From Myxococcales bacterium (GTDB lineage: Bacteria > Myxococcota > Polyangia > Polyangiales > Polyangiaceae), in the NCBI GenBank assembly GCA_003151595.1, contig PLXW01000073.1:33300-48229 (forward strand): DNA of 14,930 bases, in the 5' to 3' direction. Shown here piece after piece: positions 1 through 8,069 of this stretch. Numbering within the stretch: position 1 is the first letter of the stretch; each line of letters begins with the position of its first letter. Under the pieces are notes generated by a model. The model saw only the letters and a list, made by a program, of their open reading frames with translations. It ran no database searches and was not told where the DNA came from. A program made the translations under genes and the position numbers.

Positions 1-25
1 AGGGGCCGGGGGTGAGGGTGCGCGG

Positions 26-3013
26 CTAAACCGGATCGCGTCGCTTCAGGAGCACGATCAAGATGAGCAACATCACCACGCTCATCCCCATCAGCACGCC
101 GATCGACACCGCCCACGTCCCGTACTCCACGAACCCCCACGCGCCGGTGATCGTGTCGCTCGCCATCTGAGCGATCGCGCACTGGAACTTCCCGTTGAAC
201 ACGAAGTCGGGCGGGCTGTTCAGCGACGACTTCAGATCGATGAGCCACGCCGGGTCGCTGGCGATCGCCAGGCGCTCCTGCGCGATCGATCCCTCGAACC
301 CCCAGCGCGCCGGCATCACGTACATCAGCGGGCGGAGCATCGGGTTCGTCGTCATCGGCACCATGAGGCCGCCGAGCACGACCTGCGGGATGAGCGCGAT
401 CGGCGTCAGCGCCATCGCCGCCTCGGCGCTCACGACCACCGTCGAAAGCAAGAGCCCCAGCGCGGTCGCGTTGATGGCCACGGCCACCATCGTGATGAGC
501 TCGAGCAGGAAGGCGACGATGCCCCCCTGGAAGCCGAGCGTGAAGAACACGATGCCGAGCAGGCACAGGCACTGGATGACGCACACACCGGCCAGGATCA
601 GGAACTTCGAGAGCACGTAGTTCCCGAGGCCGAGGTTCACCATCCGCTCGCGCAGATAGATCGCCCGCTCGGTCACGATCTCGCGCGCCGAGTTGCTCGT
701 GCCGAACCAGACGCACGACACGACGACGAAGAACATGGCCGCCGTGTGATCGGCCGTGGGCTTCATCGTGTTGAGGAGATCGCCCGTGGCCATGGCCTGG
801 CTGTTCTTCGTCGCCAGCTCTTGCAGCGCGCCGAGGCACCAGAACGGAACGGCCTGTTTTTCCCCGGCGAAGACGAACGCCAGCATGACCCCGATGATGG
901 GCGCCTGCAGGAACATGATCATCGCGCCGGCGCGATCGCGCGTCTTCACCTTCCAGTAGCGCGACATCAGCAAGACGAGCTGGCGCAGCTGCGGAACGGC
1001 CACCTTGTGAGGCGCGCCGCGCGCCGCCGGATCGGTGCCGACCGCGCGCCGCCCCGAGTACATCTTCTGGTAGACGGCGTTCCCGTTCTGGAAGAACTCC
1101 GCGCGCCACGCCCGCGCCGCGTCGAGGCGCGCCGGCGTCTTGGGGATCGTCGGATCCCGCTTCTTCATCTCTTCGTGCACCGCGCGCTCGCGCACGTTGA
1201 GCATGTCGAACATGTCGCGCGGGTTGTCGACGTGGCGCGGCTGGCCGATGCGCTCGGTGATCGACCGGAAGAAGCCGTACGCCGGGTCGCCGGTGGGCCC
1301 GTAGTACGTCGGGATGCCGCCGTAGCCCATGATGAAGCACAGGTTGAACTTCTCGAACTCGTCCTTCGCCGGCTGGTGGATCGTCATCACGATCGTCTTG
1401 CCGGTCTTGCGCGTGAGGTCGTGCAGAAGGTTGATGAGCGCGGTCGTGTCGTCGGCGGCGAGCCCGCTCGTCGGCTCGTCGAGGAACAAGATGACCGGAT
1501 CGGTCACCAGCTCCATCGCGATGTTCACGCGCTTTCGCTGCCCGCCGGAGAGCACCTTCGCCTCGGGCTTGCCGATCTGGAGGTTCTGCACGGCCTCGAG
1601 GCCGAGATCGTTCAGCGTCTCCTGCACGCGGCGATCGATCTCTTCTTCGCTGTAGTCCGGCGGCAACCGGAACTTCGCCGAGTACCTCACCGCTTCGAAG
1701 ACGGTGAGCTCCGGGTGAACGATGTCGTCTTGCGGGACGTAGCCGATCGATCCGCGGAGCGCGTCGTAGATCAGATAGAGGTCTTCGCCGTTGATCCGAA
1801 CCTGCCCGCTCGTGGGCGGGAGGTAGCCGTTCAACGTGAGCAGCAGCGTCGTCTTGCCCGCGCCGCTGGGCCCCATCAGCGCGATCATGTCGCCCGGCAG
1901 CGCCTTGAAGCTGACGTGATCGAGGAGGGTCTTCATCTCCCCTTTGCGATCGCGATCGGGGACCTGAAGGAAGAGATCCCACGCTTCGATCTCGTACGTC
2001 GGCTTGCCGGCCCATCCCGCCTGGTCGTCGATGGCGACGTTGACCTGGCTCCCGGCGATGTGGAGCACGAGAGGCATCGGGCCGATGTAGACGCGCTCGT
2101 CGTTCGAGACCGGGACGCGCGTGTTCGGCGGGATGCGCGCGCCGCGAACGTACGTGCCGTTGGCCGAGCCGAGATCGACGAGGAAGAGCTTGTCCCCCTC
2201 CTTCACGATCTGCGCGTGCTTCGACGAGACCTGCGCGTGCTGGACGACGATCTGGTTGTCGGGCGTTCGGCCGATGGTGATGACCGACGAGCCCATGGTC
2301 TCCATCGAGAGCTCGCCGATGATCGTGCGGTGCTTGCGCGGCGCCGACGCCCCGCCGGCGTCGGGCGTGCTCCCCTGGCCACCGCCGCCGACCTGCGACT
2401 GCGGCATCGCGTGCGAGAGCTGCGGCTGCGCGGACTGCGCGCCGGTGATCGGGCCGGCGGCCGCGGCGTGGGCGATCTGCACGAGCACGGGAACGGGGAT
2501 CGGCACGGGGCCGAAGGCGATGACGCCGTTGGGATCGATCGGCACCGGCTGGTTCGCCGGGATGCGCTGACCGGCGACGTAGGTGCCGCTCGTCGATCCC
2601 TGATCGACCACCTGCATGCGATCGAGCATCACGATGGCGTGCGTGCCGCTCACCGCCGGATGGGCGAGCACCAGCGACGCGCGCGCCGCCTCGCGCCCGA
2701 TGATCACCTGCCCGCGCGGCGCCTGCATCGCGCCCGGTGCCATGAGCATCAGCGCGATCGCCGGATGCGCCAGCGGCACCGGTGTCTGACCGAGCGTGAA
2801 CTGCGTCCGGAAGTCGAACGGCACCAGCTGGTTCGGCGTGGCCGGCGTTCCGTTCGCCGCGCTCGGCGCGACGCCGGCATCGACGAAGTAGAGCGCGCCC
2901 TGTTGCTTCACGATCCGCGCGTGCAGCGGCGCGACGCCCGGCCCTTGAAGGACGATGTCGCAATCCGGAGCGCTGCCGAGGGTGACGATCTCTTTGCCGA
3001 GGCCGGGGATCAT
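26..3013 (-). CDS. Triple-FHA ABC-2 family exporter (ATPase fused to permease)
   Basis: A 995-residue half-transporter of the ABCG type: FHA modules, one ATPase, then one ABC-2 permease domain, probably acting as a dimer in the inner membrane; the substrate is unknown. FHA1 (about 8-70) is degenerate: S14 replaces the usual Arg and A28 the usual Ser. FHA2 (about 98-165) keeps G106-R107 and S122/H125 but has S142 in place of Asn. FHA3 (about 240-305) is canonical: G248-R249, S263/H266, N285-G286. The ATPase has Walker A GPSGAGKTT (381-389), signature LSGGQ (488-492), Walker B ILFLDEP (508-514) and H546. About six or seven hydrophobic helices follow residue 690. The start at 3013 is chosen because AAGGA lies just upstream, the FHA fold begins at once, and the ATG overlaps the phosphatase stop as ATGA. 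The open frame runs further upstream but reads as shadow of the phosphatase. The layout resembles Mycobacterium tuberculosis Rv1747, which has two FHA domains and is controlled by Ser/Thr phosphorylation. Confidence 0.93.
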   Translation of the reverse strand: MIPGLGKEIVTLGSAPDCDIVLQGPGVAPLHARIVKQQGALYFVDAGVAPSAANGTPATPNQLVPFDFRTQFTLGQTPVPLAHPAIALMLMAPGAMQAPRGQVIIGREAARASLVLAHPAVSGTHAIVMLDRMQVVDQGSTSGTYVAGQRIPANQPVPIDPNGVIAFGPVPIPVPVLVQIAHAAAAGPITGAQSAQPQLSHAMPQSQVGGGGQGSTPDAGGASAPRKHRTIIGELSMETMGSSVITIGRTPDNQIVVQHAQVSSKHAQIVKEGDKLFLVDLGSANGTYVRGARIPPNTRVPVSNDERVYIGPMPLVLHIAGSQVNVAIDDQAGWAGKPTYEIEAWDLFLQVPDRDRKGEMKTLLDHVSFKALPGDMIALMGPSGAGKTTLLLTLNGYLPPTSGQVRINGEDLYLIYDALRGSIGYVPQDDIVHPELTVFEAVRYSAKFRLPPDYSEEEIDRRVQETLNDLGLEAVQNLQIGKPEAKVLSGGQRKRVNIAMELVTDPVILFLDEPTSGLAADDTTALINLLHDLTRKTGKTIVMTIHQPAKDEFEKFNLCFIMGYGGIPTYYGPTGDPAYGFFRSITERIGQPRHVDNPRDMFDMLNVRERAVHEEMKKRDPTIPKTPARLDAARAWRAEFFQNGNAVYQKMYSGRRAVGTDPAARGAPHKVAVPQLRQLVLLMSRYWKVKTRDRAGAMIMFLQAPIIGVMLAFVFAGEKQAVPFWCLGALQELATKNSQAMATGDLLNTMKPTADHTAAMFFVVVSCVWFGTSNSAREIVTERAIYLRERMVNLGLGNYVLSKFLILAGVCVIQCLCLLGIVFFTLGFQGGIVAFLLELITMVAVAINATALGLLLSTVVVSAEAAMALTPIALIPQVVLGGLMVPMTTNPMLRPLMYVMPARWGFEGSIAQERLAIASDPAWLIDLKSSLNSPPDFVFNGKFQCAIAQMASDTITGAWGFVEYGTWAVSIGVLMGMSVVMLLILIVLLKRRDPV

Positions 3014-4287
3014 GGGGAGTCCTTCGAATGGGCACCACGCGCCGGCAAGGCCGGGGACGTGCCGTCGGGTGGCTTTCCGCGCGAGTGTCGCACGGGTGCG
3101 GGTTCGACGGGGGCGAGCGGTTGAAGATCGGAGGCGTCGACGTCGCCGGCGTCGGGCGGCGCGACGGGGGCGAGCATCACTGACGAGGAGGTCGCGGGGC
3201 CGGTCACGATCGTGCCGGCGTCGAACGCGATCGACGTTCGCTTTCCGCCGCGCTCCGAGGCGTGAATCACGAACACCGCCAGCGCCGCCGCGACGCCGAT
3301 GGCCGCGAGCACCAGCCCGGCGATCATGCTCGGCGACGATCGACGCGCGCGGGCCTCTGCAGGCGCGGGGGGAGGCGCCGCTGGGATGATCGCGATCGCC
3401 CCCTTCCCACCCTGGAAAGGAGGCGCCGCCGGAGGACGCAGCGTCGGGTTGTCGAGGACCACCGTCGGCGCGACTCCACCACCCGCGGTGGCCGACGGCG
3501 CCGACACGCGCGGGCGCACCAGCATCACCGTGATGTTGTCGTGCCCTCCGCGCGCGTTCGCCAGGTCGACCAGCTTGCCCGCGGCCTGCTCCAGAGGATC
3601 GCCGCTCACGATGCGCTTGATATCGCCTGCGTCGACGAGATCGCTGAGGCCGTCCGAGCACAGGACGAACGTGTCGCCCGCGACGTGCGCCAGCGGCTGT
3701 GGACGCACCGACACTTCGACGTCGTCGTCGATCCCCAGCGCGCGCGTGATCTTGTTCGCGTCGGGGTGCGTGGCGGCTTGCGCCTGCGTCAGGATCTTGG
3801 CGTCGACCATCTCTTGAACCATCGAGTGGTCGCGCGTGATCTGAAACACGTCGGACTGCTGCACGAGGTACACGCGGCTGTCGCCCACATGCGCGACCTC
3901 GGTCCCCGCACCGTGCACCAGCACCGCGACCACGGTCGACCCCGGCCGCCCGCCGCTCGCGCCGCCCGGTCCCGGCTCCTCGCTCGGCACGCCGAGCCCG
4001 CGCACGCGCACGTTCGCCAGACGGATCGCGTCGCGCAGCACCTCGCGCGGCGCGGAGCCCGGCGCCGCTTGCTCGAACGCCTCGAAGATCGTCGCCAGCG
4101 CCGCGGTCGACGCTTCACGCCCGCCGACGTGCCCGCCCATTCCGTCGCACACCACGGCGAGCAGCCCGAAGCGCGTCTCGCGATGACCGCAGGCGTCCTC
4201 GTTGATCTGCTTGGTCGGATCGCGCCCCGGATCGCTCCGCTCCGCGACGTCGACCGCCGGCAGCGTGATCTCGGTCTCCCCCGCCAT
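3010..4287 (-). CDS. PP2C-type Ser/Thr protein phosphatase with one transmembrane helix
   Basis: A 425-residue metal-dependent (PPM/PP2C) phosphatase that removes phosphate from Ser/Thr. The catalytic domain spans about 15-260. Motifs seen are NED (29-31), DGMGGH (48-53), HVGDSRVY (133-140), the RDHS segment (152-155), CSDGLSD (210-216) and HDNIT (249-253); D48, D212 and D250 are the expected metal ligands. A Pro/Ala-rich linker (about 262-318) leads to one helix (321-343) and an 80-residue Pro/Asp-rich tail predicted to lie outside the membrane. The start at 4287 is chosen because the PP2C fold begins shortly after it and the previous gene stops 20 bp upstream; the 31 extra upstream residues are Arg-rich shadow. 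Its TGA overlaps the exporter ATG by 4 bp, so translation of the two is probably coupled. The likely targets are phosphoproteins read by the neighbouring FHA domains (inference). PstP-like PP2C enzymes have a similar catalytic domain-helix-tail plan. Confidence 0.95.
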   Translation of the reverse strand: MAGETEITLPAVDVAERSDPGRDPTKQINEDACGHRETRFGLLAVVCDGMGGHVGGREASTAALATIFEAFEQAAPGSAPREVLRDAIRLANVRVRGLGVPSEEPGPGGASGGRPGSTVVAVLVHGAGTEVAHVGDSRVYLVQQSDVFQITRDHSMVQEMVDAKILTQAQAATHPDANKITRALGIDDDVEVSVRPQPLAHVAGDTFVLCSDGLSDLVDAGDIKRIVSGDPLEQAAGKLVDLANARGGHDNITVMLVRPRVSAPSATAGGGVAPTVVLDNPTLRPPAAPPFQGGKGAIAIIPAAPPPAPAEARARRSSPSMIAGLVLAAIGVAAALAVFVIHASERGGKRTSIAFDAGTIVTGPATSSSVMLAPVAPPDAGDVDASDLQPLAPVEPAPVRHSRGKPPDGTSPALPARGAHSKDSP

Positions 4288-4307
4288 GATCTTCGCGTGC
4301 CGTCCGC

Positions 4308-6869
4308 TCAGCCGTCGAGGCGCACGGCGAAGTCGATCGGCCCGAAGCGGAGCTGCCCGCCCGGAGAGACCGGCGTCCACGCCGCGGCCGCGATGCGCGA
4401 GCCGTCGAGGTACGTCCCGTTGTTCGATGACTCGTCACGCACCCAGAGCTGTCCGCCGTCGAAGCGGAGCGTAGCGTGCACGCCGCTGATGCGCGGCTCT
4501 TCGAGGAACACGCCGCACTGCTGCCGGTCGCGCCCGACGCGCAGCTCGGTCCCGGGTCGAATGGTGAACTGTCCAGCCGAGCCCACGATCGTGGCGGCGC
4601 TGGCGACGGGCGGCGCGCCTTGCGGAGGCATCGGCGCGTAGGGCGACTGCGGTGATTGAGCGTACGGATTCGCAGGCGGCTGCGGGGGCGCCGCAAGTTG
4701 GCCCGTCAAAGGAAAGGTGGGAGCAGAAACGCCCCCACCTCCTTCCTGCGCGGCCATGCCGGCTGGGAGAGGTTGCCCGCACGAGAAGCAGACGCCCGGC
4801 TGCCCCGGCGTCGCCATCGTGATCATGTTGCACGCCGGGCAGCGCACCTGAACGACGGCCGCAGGCGCCGGCGTCGCGTTTCCCATCCCGGCGCGCTCCG
4901 TCGTCCCCCACGGTGACGCCGGCGGACCTTGCGGCGGCACGATCGGCGCTTGCGGCGGCGCGTACCCTTGCATCGCACCTGGCATCGCACCTGGCATCGC
5001 GCCCGGCGTCTGGTTCGGCATCGCGCTGGCCATCGCGTTGCCCTGGTAGTTACTCGGCGCCTGGTAGTTGCCGGGCGGCGCAGGCGGTCCTCCGTACGGC
5101 GACCCTCCTCCACCGGCGATGATCGGCGCAGGCGGCGGCGCACCCCCACGACGCTTCCCTCCGCCCCCACCTCCGCGCATCAGCACGATGAGGAGGAGTC
5201 CGATGACGACCACGCCACCGACGATCCCGAGGATGAGGAGAAGGTTGAATGGCGCGGCCTTGGCCTTGAGCGTGAGGATCGACTTCGCGTCGTGCCCGCT
5301 CGTTCGCCCCGCCTTGTTGTCGTAGATGACGACGTGCGCGACCGCGTTGTCGCCCGTCCCTTCGACGAGCTTGTCGTCGTTGGGCACGTTGAACGTCGCG
5401 AACGTGTCGCCGACGTCGGTCGCCGCGCCGCGCATGTTCTCGGCGATGAGCGTCTGCATCGCTTGCTTCGCGACCGCGGGGTCAGGGCTGTTCGCGTTCG
5501 GATCGGGCTTCGTTCCGGCGGGGACGAAGTACGCCTCGGCGCGCGTCTTGTCGCCGCTCCAGCAGAAGTTCCCGTACACGCGGAACGTCCCGCCCGGGTA
5601 GACCGCGTTCGCCGTCGCTTCGGCTTCGGTCTTCTGGAGATCGATGTCGAGCGGCCACACCGTGGGATCGACGCCGATGGGGACGTCCTTGAACGATCCG
5701 TCGGGCGCGATCACCGGCTTCGTATTTTGAAAGACGAGGTTGAACGTCTGCGTGACCGTCGGGTTCAAGCAGGACAGGCGCCACTTCACGATCCACATGG
5801 CGTTGAAGCGCTGCTTCACGAGCCCGATGATCGCCGCCGCCTTCTTCGCCCCCTGCCCGCCCCGCACGATGTCGAAGAACCCGCCGATCTCGGGGTTCGC
5901 CAGCGACTGCATGAACTGCGAGTCGTTGTCCTTGTAGAGACTGTTGGCGAGGCCGCTGCTCGACGGGAACCAGATGGCGATGACGGGGAGCGGCGTCTTC
6001 GGGAGCGACGTGTTCTCCGCCGGGAAGCGCCCCTGATCGAGGTACTGGTGAAACACGTCGGCGCTCGGAGAGGCGCTCTCCGGATCTCCGCGCCCCGCGC
6101 CGTCGCTGAGGACGACCATCGCCTGGTGGAGCGGAACGGTCTCGGGCCCCTTGCTGTTTCCGAGATCGCCGAACGCGTCCTGCGTCATCTGCTTGATCTG
6201 CGAGAAGAGCGGGCGGTCGTTGCCGTGGCTCGGCATCGGCGACTTGATCTGATTCAGGATGGCGACGAGATCGTTGCGCTGCGCGAACGTCTTCCACTTC
6301 GAGTCGGAGACGTACTGGCGCGGGCGATCGTCGAAGACCATCAGGTCCATCAGGTCGTTCGCCTGCATCGAGGCGATGAGCTGCTCGGCGACGACGCGCG
6401 CGTCGGCGTAGCGCGCCCCCATCCCGCTCGACGCATCGAGCGCCACGAGCCACGCCGTTCCGACGCCCGCTTCCTTGCCGACGACCGAGCCCCACTGCTC
6501 CTTCGAGGCGAACGTGGTCAGCGTGTCGGCGCCGGCGACGTTGACGAAGAAGCGCGCGTTCGCGTCCGGAAACGGGAACGGGCTCCACAACGCGCCCGGC
6601 TTCTCGATCGCGTTCGACCAGCAGTCGAGCGTCTGCTCGTAGCCGGTGATCGACGCGCACGGCGTGAGCGCGTCGCTCAGGCGATTGAACTGCACGACCT
6701 CGAGCACCGTCGTGAGGAGCGGCGTGCCGTTGGCGATACCCGCGCTGGGATCGATGCGAAGGATGTGCGCTTCGGGGGCCGCGCGCACGGGCGTGGCGAA
6801 CGAGATCGCGATCAGCGCGAACAGCGCGGAGGCGAGCGCGGCGAAGATGGATTGGCGTCTTTTTTTCAT
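4308..6869 (-). CDS. Secreted VWA domain - transmembrane helix - zinc ribbon - FHA protein
   Basis: An 853-residue protein that spans the inner membrane. It has a signal peptide (basic MKKRR, hydrophobic core, cut after about residue 30 at VRA), then a von Willebrand A-like domain (about 137-325). The MIDAS starts DASSG (145-149), where DxSxS expects Ser at 149, so metal binding may be weak. A beta-rich region follows, then one helix (about 541-563) followed by a Gly/Lys/Arg stretch, which places the C-terminal half in the cytoplasm. The cytoplasmic part has a Pro/Gly/Ala-rich linker with MPGA repeats, a four-Cys ribbon (CPAC and CFSC, about 674-698) and a canonical FHA domain (about 768-853; R780, S795/H798, N817-G818). 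The ATG at 6869 is chosen because it gives a good signal peptide, though no clear Shine-Dalgarno is seen. The gene lies 40 bp after an FHA protein and 20 bp before the phosphatase. It could carry an outside signal to phospho-reading inside (inference). Confidence 0.9.
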   Translation of the reverse strand: MKKRRQSIFAALASALFALIAISFATPVRAAPEAHILRIDPSAGIANGTPLLTTVLEVVQFNRLSDALTPCASITGYEQTLDCWSNAIEKPGALWSPFPFPDANARFFVNVAGADTLTTFASKEQWGSVVGKEAGVGTAWLVALDASSGMGARYADARVVAEQLIASMQANDLMDLMVFDDRPRQYVSDSKWKTFAQRNDLVAILNQIKSPMPSHGNDRPLFSQIKQMTQDAFGDLGNSKGPETVPLHQAMVVLSDGAGRGDPESASPSADVFHQYLDQGRFPAENTSLPKTPLPVIAIWFPSSSGLANSLYKDNDSQFMQSLANPEIGGFFDIVRGGQGAKKAAAIIGLVKQRFNAMWIVKWRLSCLNPTVTQTFNLVFQNTKPVIAPDGSFKDVPIGVDPTVWPLDIDLQKTEAEATANAVYPGGTFRVYGNFCWSGDKTRAEAYFVPAGTKPDPNANSPDPAVAKQAMQTLIAENMRGAATDVGDTFATFNVPNDDKLVEGTGDNAVAHVVIYDNKAGRTSGHDAKSILTLKAKAAPFNLLLILGIVGGVVVIGLLLIVLMRGGGGGGKRRGGAPPPAPIIAGGGGSPYGGPPAPPGNYQAPSNYQGNAMASAMPNQTPGAMPGAMPGAMQGYAPPQAPIVPPQGPPASPWGTTERAGMGNATPAPAAVVQVRCPACNMITMATPGQPGVCFSCGQPLPAGMAAQEGGGGVSAPTFPLTGQLAAPPQPPANPYAQSPQSPYAPMPPQGAPPVASAATIVGSAGQFTIRPGTELRVGRDRQQCGVFLEEPRISGVHATLRFDGGQLWVRDESSNNGTYLDGSRIAAAAWTPVSPGGQLRFGPIDFAVRLDG
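4971..5006. repeat. 12-bp tandem repeat coding for MPGA units
   Basis: Three tandem copies of CATCGCACCTGG, the third slightly changed, lie inside the VWA-FHA gene. On the minus strand they encode a run of Pro-Gly-Ala-Met units in the low-complexity cytoplasmic linker. The repeat length is a multiple of three, so copy-number change would keep the frame. Confidence 0.8.
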
Positions 6870-6909
6870 GGGTAGAAACCGAGCCGAGCGTGGAGCGCGC
6901 TCGTCCTCC

Positions 6910-7962
6910 TCAAAGGCGTCCGAGGATCTTGACGAGCGTGGTGAAGCCGCCGAAGCGAACGCGATCGCCGTCGCGAAGCTCGCGACGTCCGTTCTGTCCG
7001 ATGTGCTCTTCGTTGACGTACGTGCCGTTCGTGGAGGCGGTGTCCTCGACGACGATCGACGCGGCGTCGACGACGAAGACGGCGTGACGCGAGGAGATCG
7101 TCGCGTCGGCCAGCGCGATCTCGGCCGGCTCGCCGGCGTTCGAGCGACCGACCGTGACGCGCCCGGTGCCGAGCGGCCAGAAGTCGCCGCCGGGATTCGT
7201 CTGGAACGAGACCACGAACCCCCGGAGCATCTTCGTCCCCGCCGGCGGCTCGGGACGCGCGTCGTTCGTCGGCGCCGGAGGGGGGACGTATTGCGGCTGC
7301 GCGCCCGGCGGTGGAACGGCGGCGGGCTGGAAGACCCCTTGCGGTGCGGGGGCGGGGGGCGCGTACGGCTGCGGAGGCGCGTAGGCCTGCTGCTGCGGCG
7401 GTTGCGGCGGCGCGTACTGCTGCGGCTGCGGTGGCGCGTACTGCGGTTGCGGCGGCGGTTGATACGCTTGCGGCTGCGGCGGAGGGAACCCCTGCGGCGC
7501 CCCGAAGCCGAGACCCGGCGCAGCAGCCGGCGCGCCGTAGCCTTGCGGCGCGGCCTGTTGCTGCTGCAGTTGTTGCTGTTGCTGCCTGGCGTACGCGTTC
7601 GGATCGTTCGCGAACTGCATCGCGTCGAGCGCGATGGGGTGCCCCTGCGCGCAGTAGCTCGCCCCTTGCGCGATCTCGTGCCCGAGCTGACACCGCGCGA
7701 CCTGCCCGCCGTACTGCGGCGCAGCCTGTGGCGGCGCAGCCTGTGGCTGTGCAGCCTGCGGGGGTGCATACGCCTGCGGCGCATACTGAGGAGGAGGGGC
7801 GCCGTAAGCGGGAGGCGGCGCTGGCTGGGGTGCGGGCGCGGCTTGCGCCGGTTGCGCGGGCTGCGGCGCTTGGCGGTTAAGCGGCGAGCCGCACGTGTTG
7901 CAGAATCTATCGGTCGGGTTCGCGATCGCTCCGCATTGCGAACACGCGCTGCTCACGTTCAT
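6910..7962 (-). CDS. Zinc-ribbon / FHA domain protein, first gene of the phospho-signalling operon
   Basis: A 350-residue soluble protein with no signal peptide or membrane helix. An N-terminal zinc ribbon uses C7, C10, C21 and C24. A Pro/Ala/Gln-rich linker follows, then a second Cys/His knuckle pair of C-x2-G-H form (C91/H95 and C104/H108), then a low-complexity stretch with a Gln-rich tract (about 127-136). The C-terminal FHA domain (about 245-350) has all core residues: G272-R273, S290/H293 and N312-G313. It should therefore bind phospho-threonine peptides in the cytoplasm (family knowledge). The start at 7962 is supported by GGAAGG about 8 bases upstream and by the ribbon beginning at residue 7; the frame stays open upstream but the added residues are Arg-rich with no fold. 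It stops 40 bp before the VWA-FHA gene and is probably co-transcribed with it. The function is unknown beyond binding; an adaptor or scaffold is likely. Confidence 0.9.
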   Translation of the reverse strand: MNVSSACSQCGAIANPTDRFCNTCGSPLNRQAPQPAQPAQAAPAPQPAPPPAYGAPPPQYAPQAYAPPQAAQPQAAPPQAAPQYGGQVARCQLGHEIAQGASYCAQGHPIALDAMQFANDPNAYARQQQQQLQQQQAAPQGYGAPAAAPGLGFGAPQGFPPPQPQAYQPPPQPQYAPPQPQQYAPPQPPQQQAYAPPQPYAPPAPAPQGVFQPAAVPPPGAQPQYVPPPAPTNDARPEPPAGTKMLRGFVVSFQTNPGGDFWPLGTGRVTVGRSNAGEPAEIALADATISSRHAVFVVDAASIVVEDTASTNGTYVNEEHIGQNGRRELRDGDRVRFGGFTTLVKILGRL

Positions 7963-7989
7963 CGGACAGCCTTCCAGGCGCGTAGATCG

Positions 7990-8003
7990 GGGGCGATCGC
8001 CCC
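7990..8003. promoter_or_regulatory. 14-bp perfect palindrome in the operon leader
   Basis: GGGGCGATCGCCCC is a perfect inverted repeat lying 27 bases upstream of the first FHA gene. It sits between a putative -10 element and the Shine-Dalgarno. It could be an operator or a leader hairpin, but short GC-rich palindromes around CGATCG are common in this DNA. Confidence 0.3.
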
Positions 8004-8020
8004 ACCTTTGCGCGCGGGCC

Positions 8021-8026
8021 AGCATA
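8021..8026 (-). promoter_or_regulatory. Putative -10 element of the FHA/VWA/PP2C/ABC operon
   Basis: The minus strand reads GACTATGCTGG here, with TATGCT matching four of six -10 positions. It is an AT-rich island in the 107-bp gap before the first operon gene and would give a leader of about 50 bases. No convincing -35 element is seen. Confidence 0.35.
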
Positions 8027-8069
8027 GTCGCCTGCCCGCGGAAGAGGCGAGAGGAATGGTCAGGCCTCC

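Noticed and set aside
746..3124. A 792-codon open frame on the plus strand opposite the ABC transporter, and similar long frames at 4929-6875, 9797-11278, 11936-14146 and 11814-14201 (minus)
   Set aside because: They are Arg/Ala/Asp-rich with no recognisable domain and lie antisense to or out of frame with well-supported genes. Very high GC leaves few stop codons, so such frames are expected.
3014..3661. N-terminal extension of the exporter to a 1211-residue product
   Set aside because: The extra residues are Arg-rich shadow of the phosphatase gene. The ATG at 3013 has AAGGA upstream and begins the first FHA module.
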